Positions 35,754-48,749 of a stretch of DNA of 64,000 nt are shown here, piece by piece. The DNA comes from Flammula alnicola (Eukaryota > Basidiomycota > Agaricomycetes > Agaricales > Strophariaceae). The notes below the pieces were generated by a model, which had not been told where the DNA came from, searched no databases, and saw only the letters and a program-made list of their open reading frames with translations. The stretch's first letter is position 1. Each line of letters opens with the position of its first letter. The stretch lies in assembly GCA_015499995.1 (NCBI GenBank), contig JADNRV010000079.1:183614-247613 (forward strand), in the 5' to 3' direction. The position numbers and the translations under genes are program-made.

Positions 35754-37379
35754 ATGCAATCGTTCGGGCACTGGCTGCTCTCCTTAACCTTCCTGGGCAT
35801 AGTCCAGGCGACGGCGACACCGTTCAAACCATCAGAATATCCGAAAGAGACAGCACACTGCAAAGCGATCCGACGAGGCGAAGTGGACGAAATTGTTGAC
35901 ATCCAGCTCAGTGAATCTAAATTTGTATCTTTCACTTTCAACGGGCGCTTCCTAATCGTTCGAATTCTAGAATACGTCGACATCAACCCCGATGCTTCTA
36001 CGACGTTGCTGATGGTCCACGGTTGGCCAAGCTTATGGAGTACATGGTCCAAACAGATAGAAGAGTTCAAGGTGAGGACGTCCACTCGGCGCCTGAACCC
36101 TATTTGAATACGAAAATAGGAGGATTATCATCTCATTGTTCCCGATCTACGTGGGTTTGGTGAATCGACGCATCCAGGAGAGCCTCAATCATCAGGAACG
36201 TTGGGTGACATGGTCAGCGACCTTGTCTGCATTCTTGAACATGCAAAAGTCACCTCCGCTGTCTGTATTGGGTGAGTAGCCTTTTTTAAAATATCCTTTA
36301 CGGAAATTTATGCGTGAAACTGCAGACATGATTGGGGTTCGCCAGTTTGTTACGAGGCGGCCAGGCTTCGGCCAGACATTTTCACGGCTGTGGTTGGCGT
36401 CGTAACCCCTGTGCGCAATTCTACCTTTTTGTCATTGCTTCTTCCAACTGATCTATACCACAGTACATACCTTCGGCTGGTCCTTTCGTTCCTGTCGAGA
36501 ACCTCCTGCCTCTCTTCCCGGCTTTGACATATCAACTATTCTTCGACCGTCAGATGGACGCCGCCATTGCCGAACTTGATAAAGATATTCGCAGAACCGT
36601 GCGTGCAACTCTCAGGACTGTAGCAAGTGCTCCACCCTCGCACTTCTTGAAGAACAAGGATTCCTTTTTGGCTGCATGGGATGAGGTTGAGCAAGTGAGC
36701 AAGAATTCCGTCCATGATAATGGGTGCCAAGCCAACTGATGTATAAAAATCAGATCGAACCTGTTCCTTTCTTTTCCCCAGAAGAGGAGGATTATTTCGT
36801 TGAACAGTACCGTATTCAGGGCTTTAAAAATAGTACGTCGATCTAATTCAATGCTAAAACCTAGGATCTCTGACCGCTCCCATCCATGGTACCTTCAGCT
36901 CTACAATTCTACGCTCATAAGGTATATCTGTCTTGCCTGCGAATTACCCTCGGCATGGCCTAATTAACGTCTTTTATTCAGAATCGTTACGAAGGATGGA
37001 ATCTCGCAAATTCGCAGGGCAATCATACCCTCTCGCAACCCGTCCTGGCCGTTTACCCAACAGAGGTGATAAACCATCTTCCTTAACGCATCCATGTTGT
37101 CCTGAATCGTCCAAAGGATCCTGTAGCCAATTGGGTTCTAGCAGCAAAAACGCTCACGTCTGCCGAATTTCTTCCAAATTTGACAACGGAGGTACGTCTT
37201 TTGGATCTTTGCTCCTGTTGAAGCGGAACTGAACTTGTGTTATTTAGCTCTTGCCAGGTTCTCATTGGGTCCATATCGAGTATCCGCAGGAATTCAACAC
37301 TATACTCCGGAAATGGCTGAATGGCATCAAGGAAGCAGATGTTCACAAGCAGGAGGGGCACTTGGATGACGAATTGTAA
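35754..37379 (+). CDS. Secreted alpha/beta hydrolase, epoxide hydrolase-like
   Basis: 392 residues from nine exons (35754-36071, 36120-36271, 36326-36410, 36464-36694, 36754-36832, 36899-36921, 36982-37065, 37117-37191, 37248-37379); lengths sum to a multiple of three. A signal peptide (HWLLSLTFLGIVQATA) is followed by LLMVHGWPSLWSTW (the HGxP oxyanion motif), DLRGFGEST, the nucleophile motif GHDWGSPV (Asp nucleophile as in soluble epoxide hydrolases), a lid region with Tyr residues, and GSHWVHIEYP with the catalytic His. Epoxide hydrolases open epoxides to diols with an Asp nucleophile; haloalkane dehalogenases share this fold, so the substrate class is not certain. It converges with the DUF6697 gene, 171 bp from stop to stop. 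Confidence 0.88.
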
Positions 37380-37550
37380 AATACATTAATGGGACATGGC
37401 GCTAAAAATTACACTGGAACTATGCAATAGTGTTAAGAAAAGTCCAACTGTCATTATAATTACGAAAAGATGTGGGATGTCTGGGTTTCCTTGCTCCTGT
37501 ACACGATTTGTTCCTCATGATCAGAAGGCTCTAGAGGTTTAATTCCTTGC

Positions 37551-39422
37551 TTAAGCTTCGCTGTCGTCGTCGTCTGAATCTTCGCTCTCCATGTCGGAAT
37601 CCGGGGACTCTGAACGCTTTCGTTTCTGACCACGAGATGTAGAGTTTCCGACTTTAGTAGATTTCTTTCCGACTTTACTTTGCTTCTTTGGCCGTGGGGG
37701 AGGTGGAATCCAAGCGGGAAACCTCTCGCTCAGTTGACGTTGGAAATCATTGTCATAACCCACGCATTTCATGGACCAGACCCCCATTCTCTAGAAGAAA
37801 GGTAAGAGATTATCGGATGTACGACAAGGCATAGCCTACTTACCTCTTTACCTTGAAGATACGCCGCTTTTATCTCGTCTGCGGTGATAGTCTTATGGCG
37901 CTCGTTGGCAATAATTTTCTCGACCTCTCTTTCGGTGGGTTCACGACCAAACTCCTTTCGTCCAAGGATTCGGGCGCGGGGCTTAGCGCCCCATGCCTTT
38001 CTGGACATCTTGTGGGCCCACTTGGTATGAAACTATACAGGAGTATCAGCATTCACGCTATCCACGAAGGAGTAAGTCAGACTTACTTTTGGGTCTTGCT
38101 CAGACCACTCTTTCACTGTCAAGAATGGAGGATTTGCTGCCTTGACTTCGTACATGCCTATGTACACCCATTCGTTGTTGCTGAGCTTGCTTATGACCCT
38201 CATGACCTTCCCATAATCAGGCCCAGGCTCGGTGCCTAGGAAAAGGCCAGGCGCGCAAGGTGTTATCGCTGCCACAGGTTGGAAGTCCTTGTTGATATAC
38301 ATGAAGTCATTCATGCCGTGGATCGCTACAAACTTTGCAGCAACCTTTGGTTTAGTCTCTTGCATGTTGCCGCCGTATACTTTTGCCATGAACAGTCTCG
38401 ATACTGTCGCCTCTTGAGTGATCTTGTCCAATGTTATATACTGGGTTTGGGGCTCGAGGCCAATTGGTTTCAATCGATCTGTGAGAGTCCTGGGAAGGAA
38501 TACCATATCTTCATCTATCTTTGCCTTGGGCTATAAAATCAAGATAGGTCACGGCGTCAGAGTCCTCCAGATTTGACGGTGAGAGAGGACTGACATTTTT
38601 TAGAAGCTTGAGCTTTTTATAGTCTTCCTTCTCCTCTTTCCGTCGTGTATGTACTAGTGCCAGTGTCGGAAGGAGCACTCCGTCAAAAATCAAGCGCGGA
38701 CACTTATTGGGGCGACATAGAGGGGGGGATTGCGTTACTAATTTGGTTTCTTGAGGTTCCTGCTTAATTACGGGCACTTCTGGTGCGATATCAGTGTCCA
38801 TAGTCGGGCGCGACGGTCGATCAAGCATCTAGAGGCGAAAAAATAATGAGATGAAGACTAACCATGACGAAATTGATGCCGCACCTCGACATCTTCATAC
38901 ACAGGAATCCCAGAGGAGAAAGGTTCGTCAATATGACCTGGATCAATTTCAAGTACGTCTGTCTCGTCCTTCTTAACTAAGATTTTTATATCATTCGGGT
39001 CGGACTCGCATGTCTAGTAGTCGGGCTTGACGTCAGGGCAAAAACCAGGCAGAAAAAAAGTACATACGGCTATAATCTCCCCTTCACTCTTTGGAGGGGG
39101 TTTCGATTCTGAGCATTCTCTCCGAATATCAATGTCAACATTGGTATCAGGAATAGCCGCTTTCAGGTCGTCTACTGGTTCAGATTTGGGACCCTGGTCT
39201 TGAACAGACGAAGCTGCAGGTTTCGACTCCTGGCGTCTCGGGACTTAGCTGAAATTAGGTAACGGGATTAGAAAAGCGACATACTTCGTTCTCGACCTTC
39301 ACAGTTGGTCTATGTGCCCCTTCAATGTCAACATTGAGGACCGTCGAACGTGGGTTTTGCGCAACGAATTTCTGGAATTCCGAGCCCTCTTTCAACGTCG
39401 CCGAATGCACATATTTGGTCAT
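37551..39422 (-). CDS. DUF6697-domain protein
   Basis: 511 residues from seven exons: 39422-39285, 39229-39068, 39013-38885, 38828-38595, 38530-38087, 38032-37844 and 37790-37551. Each exon is a multiple of three and all introns are phase 0. The N-terminal half is acidic and disordered (VLNVDIEGAHRP, VKKDETDVLEIDPG). The C-terminal half matches the basidiomycete-restricted DUF6697 pattern: PCAPGLFLGTEPG, WVYIGMYEVKAANP, KWAHKMSRKAWG, FGREPTEREVEKI and GVWSMKCVGYD. The end is basic then acidic (QKRKRSESPDSD), compatible with a nuclear protein. Function of the family is not established; it is often expanded in mushroom genomes. Confidence 0.85.
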
Positions 39423-40420
39423 AAAAAATTGTCAATTGGCTCAAGAATAACCAGAGAGGGGGCTTTTGTCTGCAGAAAAAAAAATTAGGATGGAGAACAG
39501 GTCCGAAACGAAAGTATGTACTCAACAACTGAACATGATTGACATTGGTTGTTAAGGTAGGGGGCATCAGGAACCGGCACCCTTACATAAGCAGACAACG
39601 AGCTCGCTATTCCTCGGCCACAAACAACGTTCCCACATTTCTAAGAACGTAGAATTGAAGCCTTTGAGCATCCTTGCAAGTCTCAGTAGCCAGATTTAAA
39701 ATTAATTAACTTTTGAGAGAGTTATTAGCCATTCTCAGAAAAATCTATTTTTTTTTCTGTGTGTTTTTTCATGCTTCCCCGTTCATTCCGCAACTTTTTA
39801 GATTTTTGACCCCAAGATTTTGCCACAACTTAGGGTTAGGGTTCTTATGTAAGCTACTATAATAGGTAAGTCGGCGACTGTCGGCCCGAGCAGTATTGTC
39901 TGCCGACAATCCCGCGCTTCAAACACACATCGAGGGCAAGTCCAGGGAAGAATTCTTCGCATTTAGGGTATTAAAGTGGGCTCAAATACATTTATTTCTA
40001 ATACCAGGTAAGTCAAAAAATATTTTCACCCATCCTTGGCTCAATTATCACTGAAAATATGTACCGCCCAAAATTTTTATTTTTTCTAGAAGGCCAGATT
40101 TTGCCGCTTATATAAGCGCTTACATAAGCTAGCCGGTTCCTGATGGCCCATACCTTACTTCAGGCAGCACCTGTCCCGAAAATATCGGATTACTGTTTTG
40201 GGCAGGTGTTATGTATGATAAAGTCACGTCACGCGCGCGTCACGTCTGCTTTAGATTTCGCCAGCTCAATGGACACGTCGCTTGCTTATTATATTCAACG
40301 ACCCTCTTTCTTCTCAGCTTTCTTCTCCCTGCTTTTTAACTCAACATAAGGCGGGACATTTTGCTCCAGTGCAGGGCGTAAACGAATTAGCGAGCAAAGC
40401 ACCAAGAAAGTCCAGCCGAA
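39423..40420. other. Divergent promoter region between the DUF6697 gene and SEC63
   Basis: 1 kb, AT-rich. It contains TTAGGGTTAGGGTT at 39830-39843 (two telomere-like units, probably chance) and a short plus-strand frame at 40143-40349 without support. The stretch just before 40421 is CT-rich, typical of a fungal transcription start. Confidence 0.5.
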
Positions 40421-42985
40421 ATGGCTACGTACGAATATGACGAGGCCGGTGTCATGGCCGCGTATTTTCTTATCACATTCCTTGCCTTGGTACTCGTGCC
40501 ATTGACCATATCTTCAGTTACCAAAACTTCCGGTGAGTAGCCGCTTTGAATTGAAAATATATAGAGACACTGAACTTTGTCGCACAGGCAAGAAAGTCAC
40601 CGAAGGGTGCCAGTGCACACCGTGCGTTGAACAGCGCAAAGAACTCAGCAGGCTAGAGACAGGGACACTTCTGAATCCGAAGATCAGCAGAAAGTTGGCA
40701 TTCAGTTCTTTTCTATGATCGTTTGGCTAACCGAATGCTACCAGAACGTATTTCCTACTGGGAGGCTGGTCGCTGTTTGCATTCGTCTGCTACAGAGTGT
40801 CGCTGTTGAAGGTGGAGAACAAACTCTACAACCCATTTGAGATCCTCGGCATCCAGACCGTATGTCAGCTTGCTGTCAAAATTTTGGTCATAGACTAACA
40901 CGTCTCGATCCAGTCCACAACTGAAAAAGACATCAAGTCACACTTCAAGCAACTCTCGAAGTTATAGTAAGTACCAACGATATCAGGGTTTTCTTCGAAC
41001 GTGAATTAATTTCAATTACCAGTCATCCCGATAAAGTCAAAGTTACCGCCAACCTCACAATTGAAGCCATCCAAGAACGCTTCGTTGAAATCACCAAAGC
41101 CTACAAATCGTAAGCAATAATTCACATTCATATGGGGAGCCTCATTAATCGCAAGACAGTCTGACAGACGAGAGGATCAAGGAAAACTGGATCAAGTACA
41201 ACCACCCTGATGGACCGCAAAGCACAACCATGGGTATCGCGCTTCCAAAGTGGATCGTTGAAGGCAAAAACAGAATCTGGGTATTGGCGGCTTACGGTCT
41301 CGTCTTCGGCGGTGCTCTTCCCGCTCTTGTGGTAAGCTCCGCTCTTACTTTTTCCATGTTTCTTCCCTCACCTGGCAATTACAGGGCCGTTGGTGGTTCG
41401 GTAGTCGACAAAAGACAAAGGACGGCATCAATGCCCTGTCCGCGGCCGCCTTTTTCAAATCGATCAAGGAGGAGTCATCCGTCGAAGAGGTTGTCAGCGC
41501 CCTCGGCAAGGCATACAAGTGGGAACTCCCCATTGCGAAGGCAAAGTCCAGTGCGGAGCTCGACCAGTTAGAAAAGACGATTGAGGAGAAGTTGGGTGCC
41601 AAGTGGACAGAAGTGCGGAAGCTAGCTAAGGATTATGACGGAGAGCTGCACGAGTCACGGAGAAAGGCGCTCGTTTTGCTTTATGCCCACCTGCTGAGAC
41701 TAGACATCAAGGACTTTGGGCTCAAAAAAGGTCGGTCTACCCATTCTTTTATAGCCCGACGTTCGAGGCTCATTCTACTATCATACAGAACAAAAAGAAT
41801 TGCTCCTCCAGACCCCTACCCTTCTCAACGCCCTCCTCAATGTCTCCGTCGCCCGAACATGGCTTCTGCCCTCGCTTGCCATTATGCGCTTGTATGCTTC
41901 CTTCACCCAAGCATTGCCCCCAAATGCCAGCGAACGTCTGCGCTTTGCTCAGCTTCCAGGCCTGAGTCCCGATGACATCGAGAAAGTTGCTCCCAAAGCT
42001 AAGGATATGTCCGATGTGTTGTTCTCGTTAGAAGAAAAGGAAGATCCTCGCGTGGGAGATGTTAAGAAAGCCATGGAGAAATGGAGCCATGTGGACATTG
42101 TCAGCGCTTCCTTCAAAGGTGTGTACAAGTTGTTGTGTGCAGTAATAACGTTAGTGTCTCGGCGTTCTGACATATTTTCTACAGTCATCGGCGAACGCAT
42201 CGTCACACCCTCATCTATCATCTACCTCCTCGTCAAGCTACGGATATCGCCGCCCGGCGCCGCTCCTTCTGAAAAGAAGGAGCTAAGTGTTGAAGAGACG
42301 AAACGTGCTGTGCGCAATGAGGAGGAAGCGGACGAGAAGTTTTTGACCTCTCGTCTGGACGCAGAGGAATTGTCCCCTTCTCAAACTGACGGCGCTAGAG
42401 TCGCCCATGCACCATTCTGGCCTGGAGTAAGTCCAACTTGGGCAGAGTTTTCCCTTACTTCTTTTTGACGTACCTGTTTTTTGTCCAGACCAAAAAGCCC
42501 TCTTGGTGGATTGTGCTGGCTGACGACAAGTCCAATCGCGTCGTCGTTCCGCCGATGAAGATTACCGATATTCCGTACTCGCGACCGGGCGATGATCGGG
42601 ATTACCGCTCGTACAAGATCCAGTTCCAGGGTCCTCCTAACACGGGTCTCTTCACATGGAAGGTATACGTTGTGAGCGATACGTTCGTCGGCGAAGAGGC
42701 TACGACAGATATCACTGTGAGTTGGCCGACGTCGTTTTCTTGCTGCAAGTCCTGATGATTTTCTGGCTCCCCTCATAGCTCAAAATCGAGGATCTCCCCA
42801 GTGCCGAAGACCAACCGACAGAAGACGAAATCTCAGACCCTGACGAAGATACCCTCGCCGGCCAGATGGCGGCGATGCGCGGAGGAACGGTGAAGAAACA
42901 TCGCGTCGAAGAGGAGAGCGATGACGAGAGTAGCACAGACGATGATAAGAAGGACTCGAGCGATAGCGACAGCGACAGTGATTGA
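40421..42985 (+). CDS. SEC63: Sec63, J-domain subunit of the ER protein translocon
   Basis: Sec63 works with the Sec61/62/71/72 channel and the lumenal Hsp70 in post-translational import into the ER. Visible parts: an N-terminal membrane segment (AAYFLITFLALVLVPLTI), a second segment around LFAFVCYRVSLLK, the J domain NPFEILGIQT through HPDK (HPD codons 41024-41032, with the preceding Tyr codon split by an intron), a third segment (VLAAYGLVFGGALPALV), two Sec63/Brl-type regions (LLNALLNVSVARTWLLPSL; FWPGTKKPSWWIVLADDKSN) and an acidic C-terminal tail of Asp/Ser. About ten introns; no frame break seen. The ATG at 40421 gives the expected lumenal N-terminus. Family length (~650-700 residues) fits. 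Confidence 0.97.
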
Positions 42986-43286
42986 TTCTGTGTTGCCTTT
43001 CCCTGTCTTGAACCCCCTCCTTTGTGGTCTCTTACCTCGTCTTCGGTATTTCCCTTGCATCCGCACGCATCTCCTGGTATCTTCATAATTATTGAACGCT
43101 GTACACTGCTGGCTGGAATTCTGCTCGCTATTAGGAATTTCGTCGAATTCATTCAAAGTATGTATAGTATTTAAAATAATTTTCCTTGTGTAATGTTCGA
43201 CTTCGTTCGTTCGACAGAGGTCGAGGGGATGAGTGTGATGCTGATCCGGCTTTATTATTTGACATGGGAGTGGTAATTAAATAATG

Positions 43287-45061
43287 TCATAGTACGATGG
43301 GCGAGCCATCGTTTATTTCCGGTGTCTTCACCGAGATTTGATCGTCAAGCGTCGAGCTATGATCCTTAAGAGATGTAGGGCGCGAACTCGTCAGCTGCTT
43401 GTCGACATCCTCGGAATCCACCACGATTTCTTGCTCCGTCCTGATTTGGACGAGGCTGAAGCTCTGGACGTGGGTCGGTCGTGTACCTGCGGCTACCGCC
43501 CAGATGACCTGCAATAGTATTAAAGTATTAATAATGATAGGATTCCGCAGGCCTCAAAGAGGACTAGAGGCAGGGATCTCTTACCGTGCTAGGATTGGCT
43601 TGATTACGGTCGAGCATAGCTGTTCTTTTATCCCGTGATAGAAGCGTGGTAAGGACGGCCTGTAAAGAATAGTCAGTTGAGCACACAGAACTTCAGCAAA
43701 CAAGAGAGGTATTCAAGTAAACGAACATTTGAGTATAGCCGTCCTATCGGCAATAAGAACACGATGTAGGCGCTTGACTTGGTAGAGGCTAGGAATACAA
43801 CGAGCGAGCAGAACGAGAATAGCGTAGCGAGTGAGCCACATTGGATTGCGCAGGATCCTATACGGATAAGTGGCGAAGTAACATGGTTCATGAAATTCTG
43901 GCCTTGTTGATAGAAGACATGGGCGAGGCTCCCTGAATAAATCGCAAAATCAGAAAATGTGCGGTATCTGATCTACAAATGAACTTGCCTGATATTGTTG
44001 AGTCCAGTACCGACTGAGTCGCAAGCCAGGCAATTATGAGAGGTCGGTACAAACTGCTATCTGTGAGGCTATTTTTAAACCGCATTTTAGCGCCCATACA
44101 TGTAAATGACTGATCGATCGGCTTACGCATCAAGCATGGAAATGTGCTGAACGATCCCATATATTCCACTGACAGCACCGAGGACGAAGGCAGCACAGGT
44201 CAGGATTGCGATTACGACGCATGCGATCTTACCCTTCATCGACGTAGAGATTCTGGTCAGATGATAGAGCAGTAATCGATCGATAAGATACACGGAATCC
44301 ACACAGAACGGTTGCGGAATGCTGACCTGTATCCCAGGAACGAGTGTGCGATGACACCGGAAACGGAATTGCAGAGCGGAATGACTGTGTATGTCCACAA
44401 TCCGACTGTTGTGGACACGTTAGATCTGATAAAAGGTCTGACATGATGTCAACTTACCACGGTCTAAAGCGGTTGGATCGATGTAATTCGCGACGCTGTA
44501 CAATTGTTTGAAAAATAATGCCTTCAATCCACGTTTGGAAGGCGTACCAGTAGACCCAAGCCATATATATCGCTCTAACGTAAAGATGTGGGTGAGTGGC
44601 GCCTACATAATCGATGAACAAAGCTCACATGATGACCTGAAAAGCGTCGATCACAAATAAAGCAAGGACCACGGCTCTTGAACCACGTTTCAAAATAAAA
44701 ATATGGCCATAATTGGGTGAAGGAGATAACGAACTTGGTCACGAAAGGGTCCTTGAATTCTATGAAACATGAGCTTCACTGCTTGAACGTTTGAACCACG
44801 ATAACAAGAGATAAAATATCACTGACTGATACTTTGGTACGCCGCATATTGAAATCCAACTAGTCCTGATACGTACGTGTTGACTACACGTTATCAGTTC
44901 ACAGAATCACTTCCCAATTCCTGGACCACACACACCAAATGTCGAGAGCACCATGGGGCCTAGATAAAAATCCCTTCTCGTTAGATGACTCTGATCCCAT
45001 TCTTCTAGATTTCAGAAACCCTGGAGACGAGCTCACCCAGCACGTAATCGTATTGTCCCAT
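43287..45061 (-). CDS. DUF6534-like seven-transmembrane protein
   Basis: A gene with many small exons. It starts MGQYDYVLG at 45061, splices to GPMVLSTFGV, then to TYVSGLVGFQYAAYQ and FKDPFVTKFVISFTQLWPYF, the usual opening of basidiomycete DUF6534 membrane proteins. Further membrane segments are YMAWVYWYAFQTWIEG, IACVVIAILTCAAFVLGA, YRPLIIAWLATQSVLDST, and LATLFSFCSLVVFLA followed by AYIVFLLPIGRLYSN. The cytosolic tail ends INDGSPIVL. The family is large in Agaricomycetes; function unknown, receptor-like topology is inferred. Exact small exons in 44400-44900 are not fully resolved. Confidence 0.75.
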
Positions 45062-45642
45062 CTACGCGAACCTTAGGGAGGTGTTGAACAACCTTGCGGA
45101 ACGTGGTCGGTGCGATGGGAGTGAGGTGGAGGGATTAAGTGGGGCGACCATCAAGCTCGAAATTTTTTCAATCTTTCTTAAGGGTTGCTTCGGAGTCAAC
45201 AGGACAACTATATGTAACGTAACGAAAGACGGAACCATACCCGAAAGGGCAGATGCCCCACACATTTCCGGAGCCAAACTCCCAAATTTCGTTGCAGGGT
45301 TGGGCAGGAAGAGCACTCTTGAGTCCTCTCTAAAACATGCTGGTACTTGTCAGGGGTCATGTGCCGTCCACTACCGCCGGGTGTTCTAGTGAAGATCAGA
45401 AGAAGAAGACGTTTCTGCTTTTTGAAGCCAAGAGCTTTGTCTTGTCCTCCACGACAGCTCGGGCCTGCACACTCCCACACGCACCGGACCCTTGTGGGAA
45501 ATATTTTAGGGTACGATCACCGAAAACAGAGATATTGAGAAGACCTTCTTGCGCAGGGGGTGCTTAAAGTTATACCCTAGTCCCTCACAAAAAATATAAG
45601 TATAGAAAATCCATTCCAGTTCGCCCTTGACCACATATTCCA
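45062..45642. other. Divergent intergenic region
   Basis: 580 bp between the DUF6534-like gene (minus) and the SDR gene (plus). Open frames here are short and overlap on both strands; nothing supported. Confidence 0.5.
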
Positions 45643-47002
45643 ATGTCAGACCCACAACGCACCATTTTCTTCTTGGGAGCCACTGGCTTCATCGGATCCC
45701 AATTTCTTGTCTTGCTAAGCCGTGCCTCGCACAACTTACACGTTGTCGCTCTTACCCGAGACCTCTCGGCGGACAGGCAAGCGAAGTTGAAGGAGATATA
45801 CCCGGACATCGAGTTTGTCAAAGGAACCCTCAATGATGCCGATGTCATTATCGAGCAGGCGTCCAAGGCGAAGTATGTCGTCAACTGCGCCAGTTCAGAC
45901 CATCCCGCTTCCGTGCAGTGTAAGTCGAATGTTCATCGATTATTGTGCACATGCTGACCTGTTAACATCGTGATTACCTACAGACATCCTGACCGGATTA
46001 GAGAAACAATCAGCGAACAAACCTGGCGATCCTCCGTTGTATTTCCATACCTCTGGTATGTGCATCGTGAGTGATAACGCCCGAGGAGAGGCCGTCGACG
46101 AATCCAAGATTCCGCGCTACACCGATACTTCGTTTTCGTTCGAAAGCGTCCCCCCTGAAAACCCACACGTGAACTGTGATTCACTCATCGCCGCGGCAGG
46201 CTCCAGGAAAGAGAATCCTGTGCGTACCATTATCGCTTATCCTGGCTGGGTATATGGTCTCGGTGAAGGTGCGTATCCGAGCCAGAAATTCTGGCCGAGC
46301 TAATCATTTAATCTTGTTCTGCAGGATTCCGAAAGTCGTCGGGAGGTGTCCGACTGTTCTTGGAAGCGAACAAGATGGCAGGATATTCTGGAACATGGGG
46401 TCCGGGTCACAATTCCATGACCATTGTGCACATTAAGGATTTGTCGCGAGGACTGATTACAATCTTCGAGGCGGCACTCCAGGGTAAAGCCGATGAAGGC
46501 CCCCAAGGATACTGTAAGTCGCTTTTCTGAGTGCCATCAAGCTCGTAGCTTATGGGTTTTACAGATTTCGTCACGAGCAACGAGCCGCGAGTTCCGTTCA
46601 AGGACTATACAGCCAAGATTGGGGATGTAAGTTGTTCGATCCTTGTTAGAGGAATACCGGGTCTTATGACGTTCACGTGGATCCTAGATGTTGCATAGCA
46701 GGGGCGTTTACACCGAGGCTGGATCCAAGCCTTTCCCTCCAGCCGTGACCGATATTTTTGGTGACTGTAAGTCTGAATACGATCCATAGGCGAGAGCGAA
46801 TACTGATGAACGCCATTTGGCAGTCGGTTGGAGGTTGCTTGGATGCAACCACCGAGTCAGCGCAGAACGTCTGAAGAAGCTGGGATGGGAAGCGACAGAG
46901 TCGAAAAAGATTTCCATGATGGACTCTTTGCCTGAAGAAGTTGACATGGCCTTTATCGACCTCCAACCCAAGTCCTCGATCTTGAGGCCCGAGGACATGT
47001 AG
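45643..47002 (+). CDS. Atypical short-chain dehydrogenase/reductase, NAD(P)-binding Rossmann protein
   Basis: About 360 residues. The N-terminus TIFFLGATGFIGSQFLVLL is the GxxGxxG dinucleotide-binding motif. Then FVKGTLNDADVI, VVNCASSDHP, PLYFHTSGM, RTIIAYPGWVYGLGEG, a substrate-side segment NSMTIVHIKDLSRGLI and a C-terminal helix pair. It resembles NmrA-like/extended SDR proteins that act on NAD(P)-linked substrates or as redox sensors; the usual YxxxK pair is not obvious, so I call it atypical. Introns are all GT-AG and the frame is intact from ATG 45643 to the stop at 47000-47002. Confidence 0.88.
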
Positions 47003-47801
47003 CGTAGGCCAGACTGAGATAAGTGGGCTTGCCCAAGATTCGGTTGTACATAATCAATGAGATGCAAACTTGTAGGATTAAAAACAGACCGTTTTTGTAA
47101 CAGTTGGCGTGAACGCGATTTTTCACGGCGACCAAGGCGTTACTTATACAAGAACATCTGGATGCAGGCACTTTGATCTTTCCGACATGCAGGAGGTTTT
47201 TCGCGAGGTTTATAGAAGATTTAGAGTGCCAATGGGAAGCAGTGTGCGACTCGGTTCAATGGAGGTGGAAGAAGGGCGGGAGGATCAGAGTACTATCAGA
47301 GTGGCAAATTGACGGGCCGCGTGCACCGTGCTATATACATAGTATACCCCAATCGCTGCATATTATCATGGAGTAATTCCTGCGCTGCACCACATCATAC
47401 AGTCATCGAGTCCCAATCAACCCCAAAATACGTCCGGCACGCGTCTTCGAGCTCGACTGGCCTCGGAATGGCATTACGGCTGTATAAAGTTGGCGGCAAG
47501 AATCTGGGGTACCGTACGTCGCATCAGTACGCCTTATTGAAGTTATTCTTCAACTTCTTCCACTTCTTCAACAACCACTTCATCTACTTCAAACCGTTCC
47601 ACTGGCATAACTATTTCCCTTCCTTCCAATCTTACATTCATTGTGCCTACCCTATCACCTTCATCCAAACTTCGTGTATCAATACAGTAGTAAAAACCTT
47701 CCATTCACTCACTGTTACTCATTACTTATTAGCTCCTCTTCTTCCTTTCTTCTCTTTATGCTGTAGCTTGGCTTTCTACATTTCCCGCATTCTATCACGA
47801 T
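47003..47801. other. Intergenic region before the foldback element
   Basis: 800 bp; a Thr/Ser/Phe-rich plus-strand frame (47309-47803) arises from a TTC-rich tract at about 47540-47620 and is not supported as a gene. Confidence 0.5.
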
Positions 47802-47890
47802 GAGCTGGCGAGGTCGCTATATAGTCATAGTTACCTGAGTTGCTTATATAACGTAGCCAGCCAATTTTCATTCTCAATTCTCAATGCACG
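47802..47890 (-). repeat. Terminal inverted repeat, left
   Basis: Imperfect reverse complement of 48750-48839, starting at the GAGCTGGCGAGGT terminus. Confidence 0.75.
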
Positions 47891-48055
47891 CCATTGCGGT
47901 GGTTCATGCGTTGACAGAGCTCTAGAAGAAGCCTCCTCCTATGTCGATACTTAGTTGAATCTTAAGTTCATGAGCTATCAAGATTTCATTAACAATCGCC
48001 CGTTGCAAGCCAGTTGCAATTGTCAGCTGTCAGCGATGCAAACGTGTGAGTGAAC

Positions 48056-48118
48056 AACAGGGGGCCACCAACCGAGCAATCCCTGAGATCGACCCACCCG
48101 GAGGTGGTCGTGAGAATG
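48056..48118 (-). repeat. Internal inverted repeat, left arm
   Basis: GGGGGCCACCAACCGAGC through GGTGGTCGTGAGAATGTT; the reverse complement recurs at 48660-48722. Confidence 0.88.
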
Positions 48119-48659
48119 TTGCTTTTTGGGAAATGGTCATGCGCTTGATTTGATACTGAAGACGCGTCGCGTTCACACCTATCCTTGACCATTGCCGACC
48201 ATTCTCTTCATATTCTTAAGCTTTTGCTCTATAGAATAATTACCAATGCCTTGTACCTCCATTGCCTGCCGTTCTGAAATGCTAAAAAAAACCTTTGTCT
48301 GCTGTCCCTGAACCGACATGAACTACCTTTCTCCAGGTGTTGTTCTGCAGACGACTATTGACCCAAAGACCTCCAGCATCAGGTCTGCTATATCTGAAAT
48401 GACATCGTGAAGCTCACAGAAAAAGCCCATCAATTTGGACTCCTCAAGCACAGAGAACGCTGACGCACCAGAATGGAAAAACTTTGACTTGGAAAGAAGA
48501 AAATGCAGGCTAGTCCACAACAACCATGCCATGCACCAACATCCCAATTCATTGCCCACTCTGTCCCTGTTCTCTCTCCAGAGAAATCTGGAAATATTAT
48601 ACTGTGTAATTGTGCATCTGCTCGACTATGACATATCTGTTGACGGTTGCCTAAAAAGA

Positions 48660-48722
48660 AACATTCTCACGACCACCTCCGGGTGGGTCGATCTCAGGGA
48701 TTGCTCGGTTGGTGGCCCCCTG
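48660..48722 (+). repeat. Internal inverted repeat, right arm
   Basis: AACATTCTCACGACCACC through GGTTGGTGGCCCCC, partner of 48056-48118. Confidence 0.88.
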
Positions 48723-48749
48723 GTGAACAGGATAGATTGCGATCTGAGG

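Noticed and set aside
39830..39843. Telomere-like TTAGGGTTAGGG
   Set aside because: Only two units within an intergenic region; a chance occurrence is likely and there is no other sign of a chromosome end or fusion.
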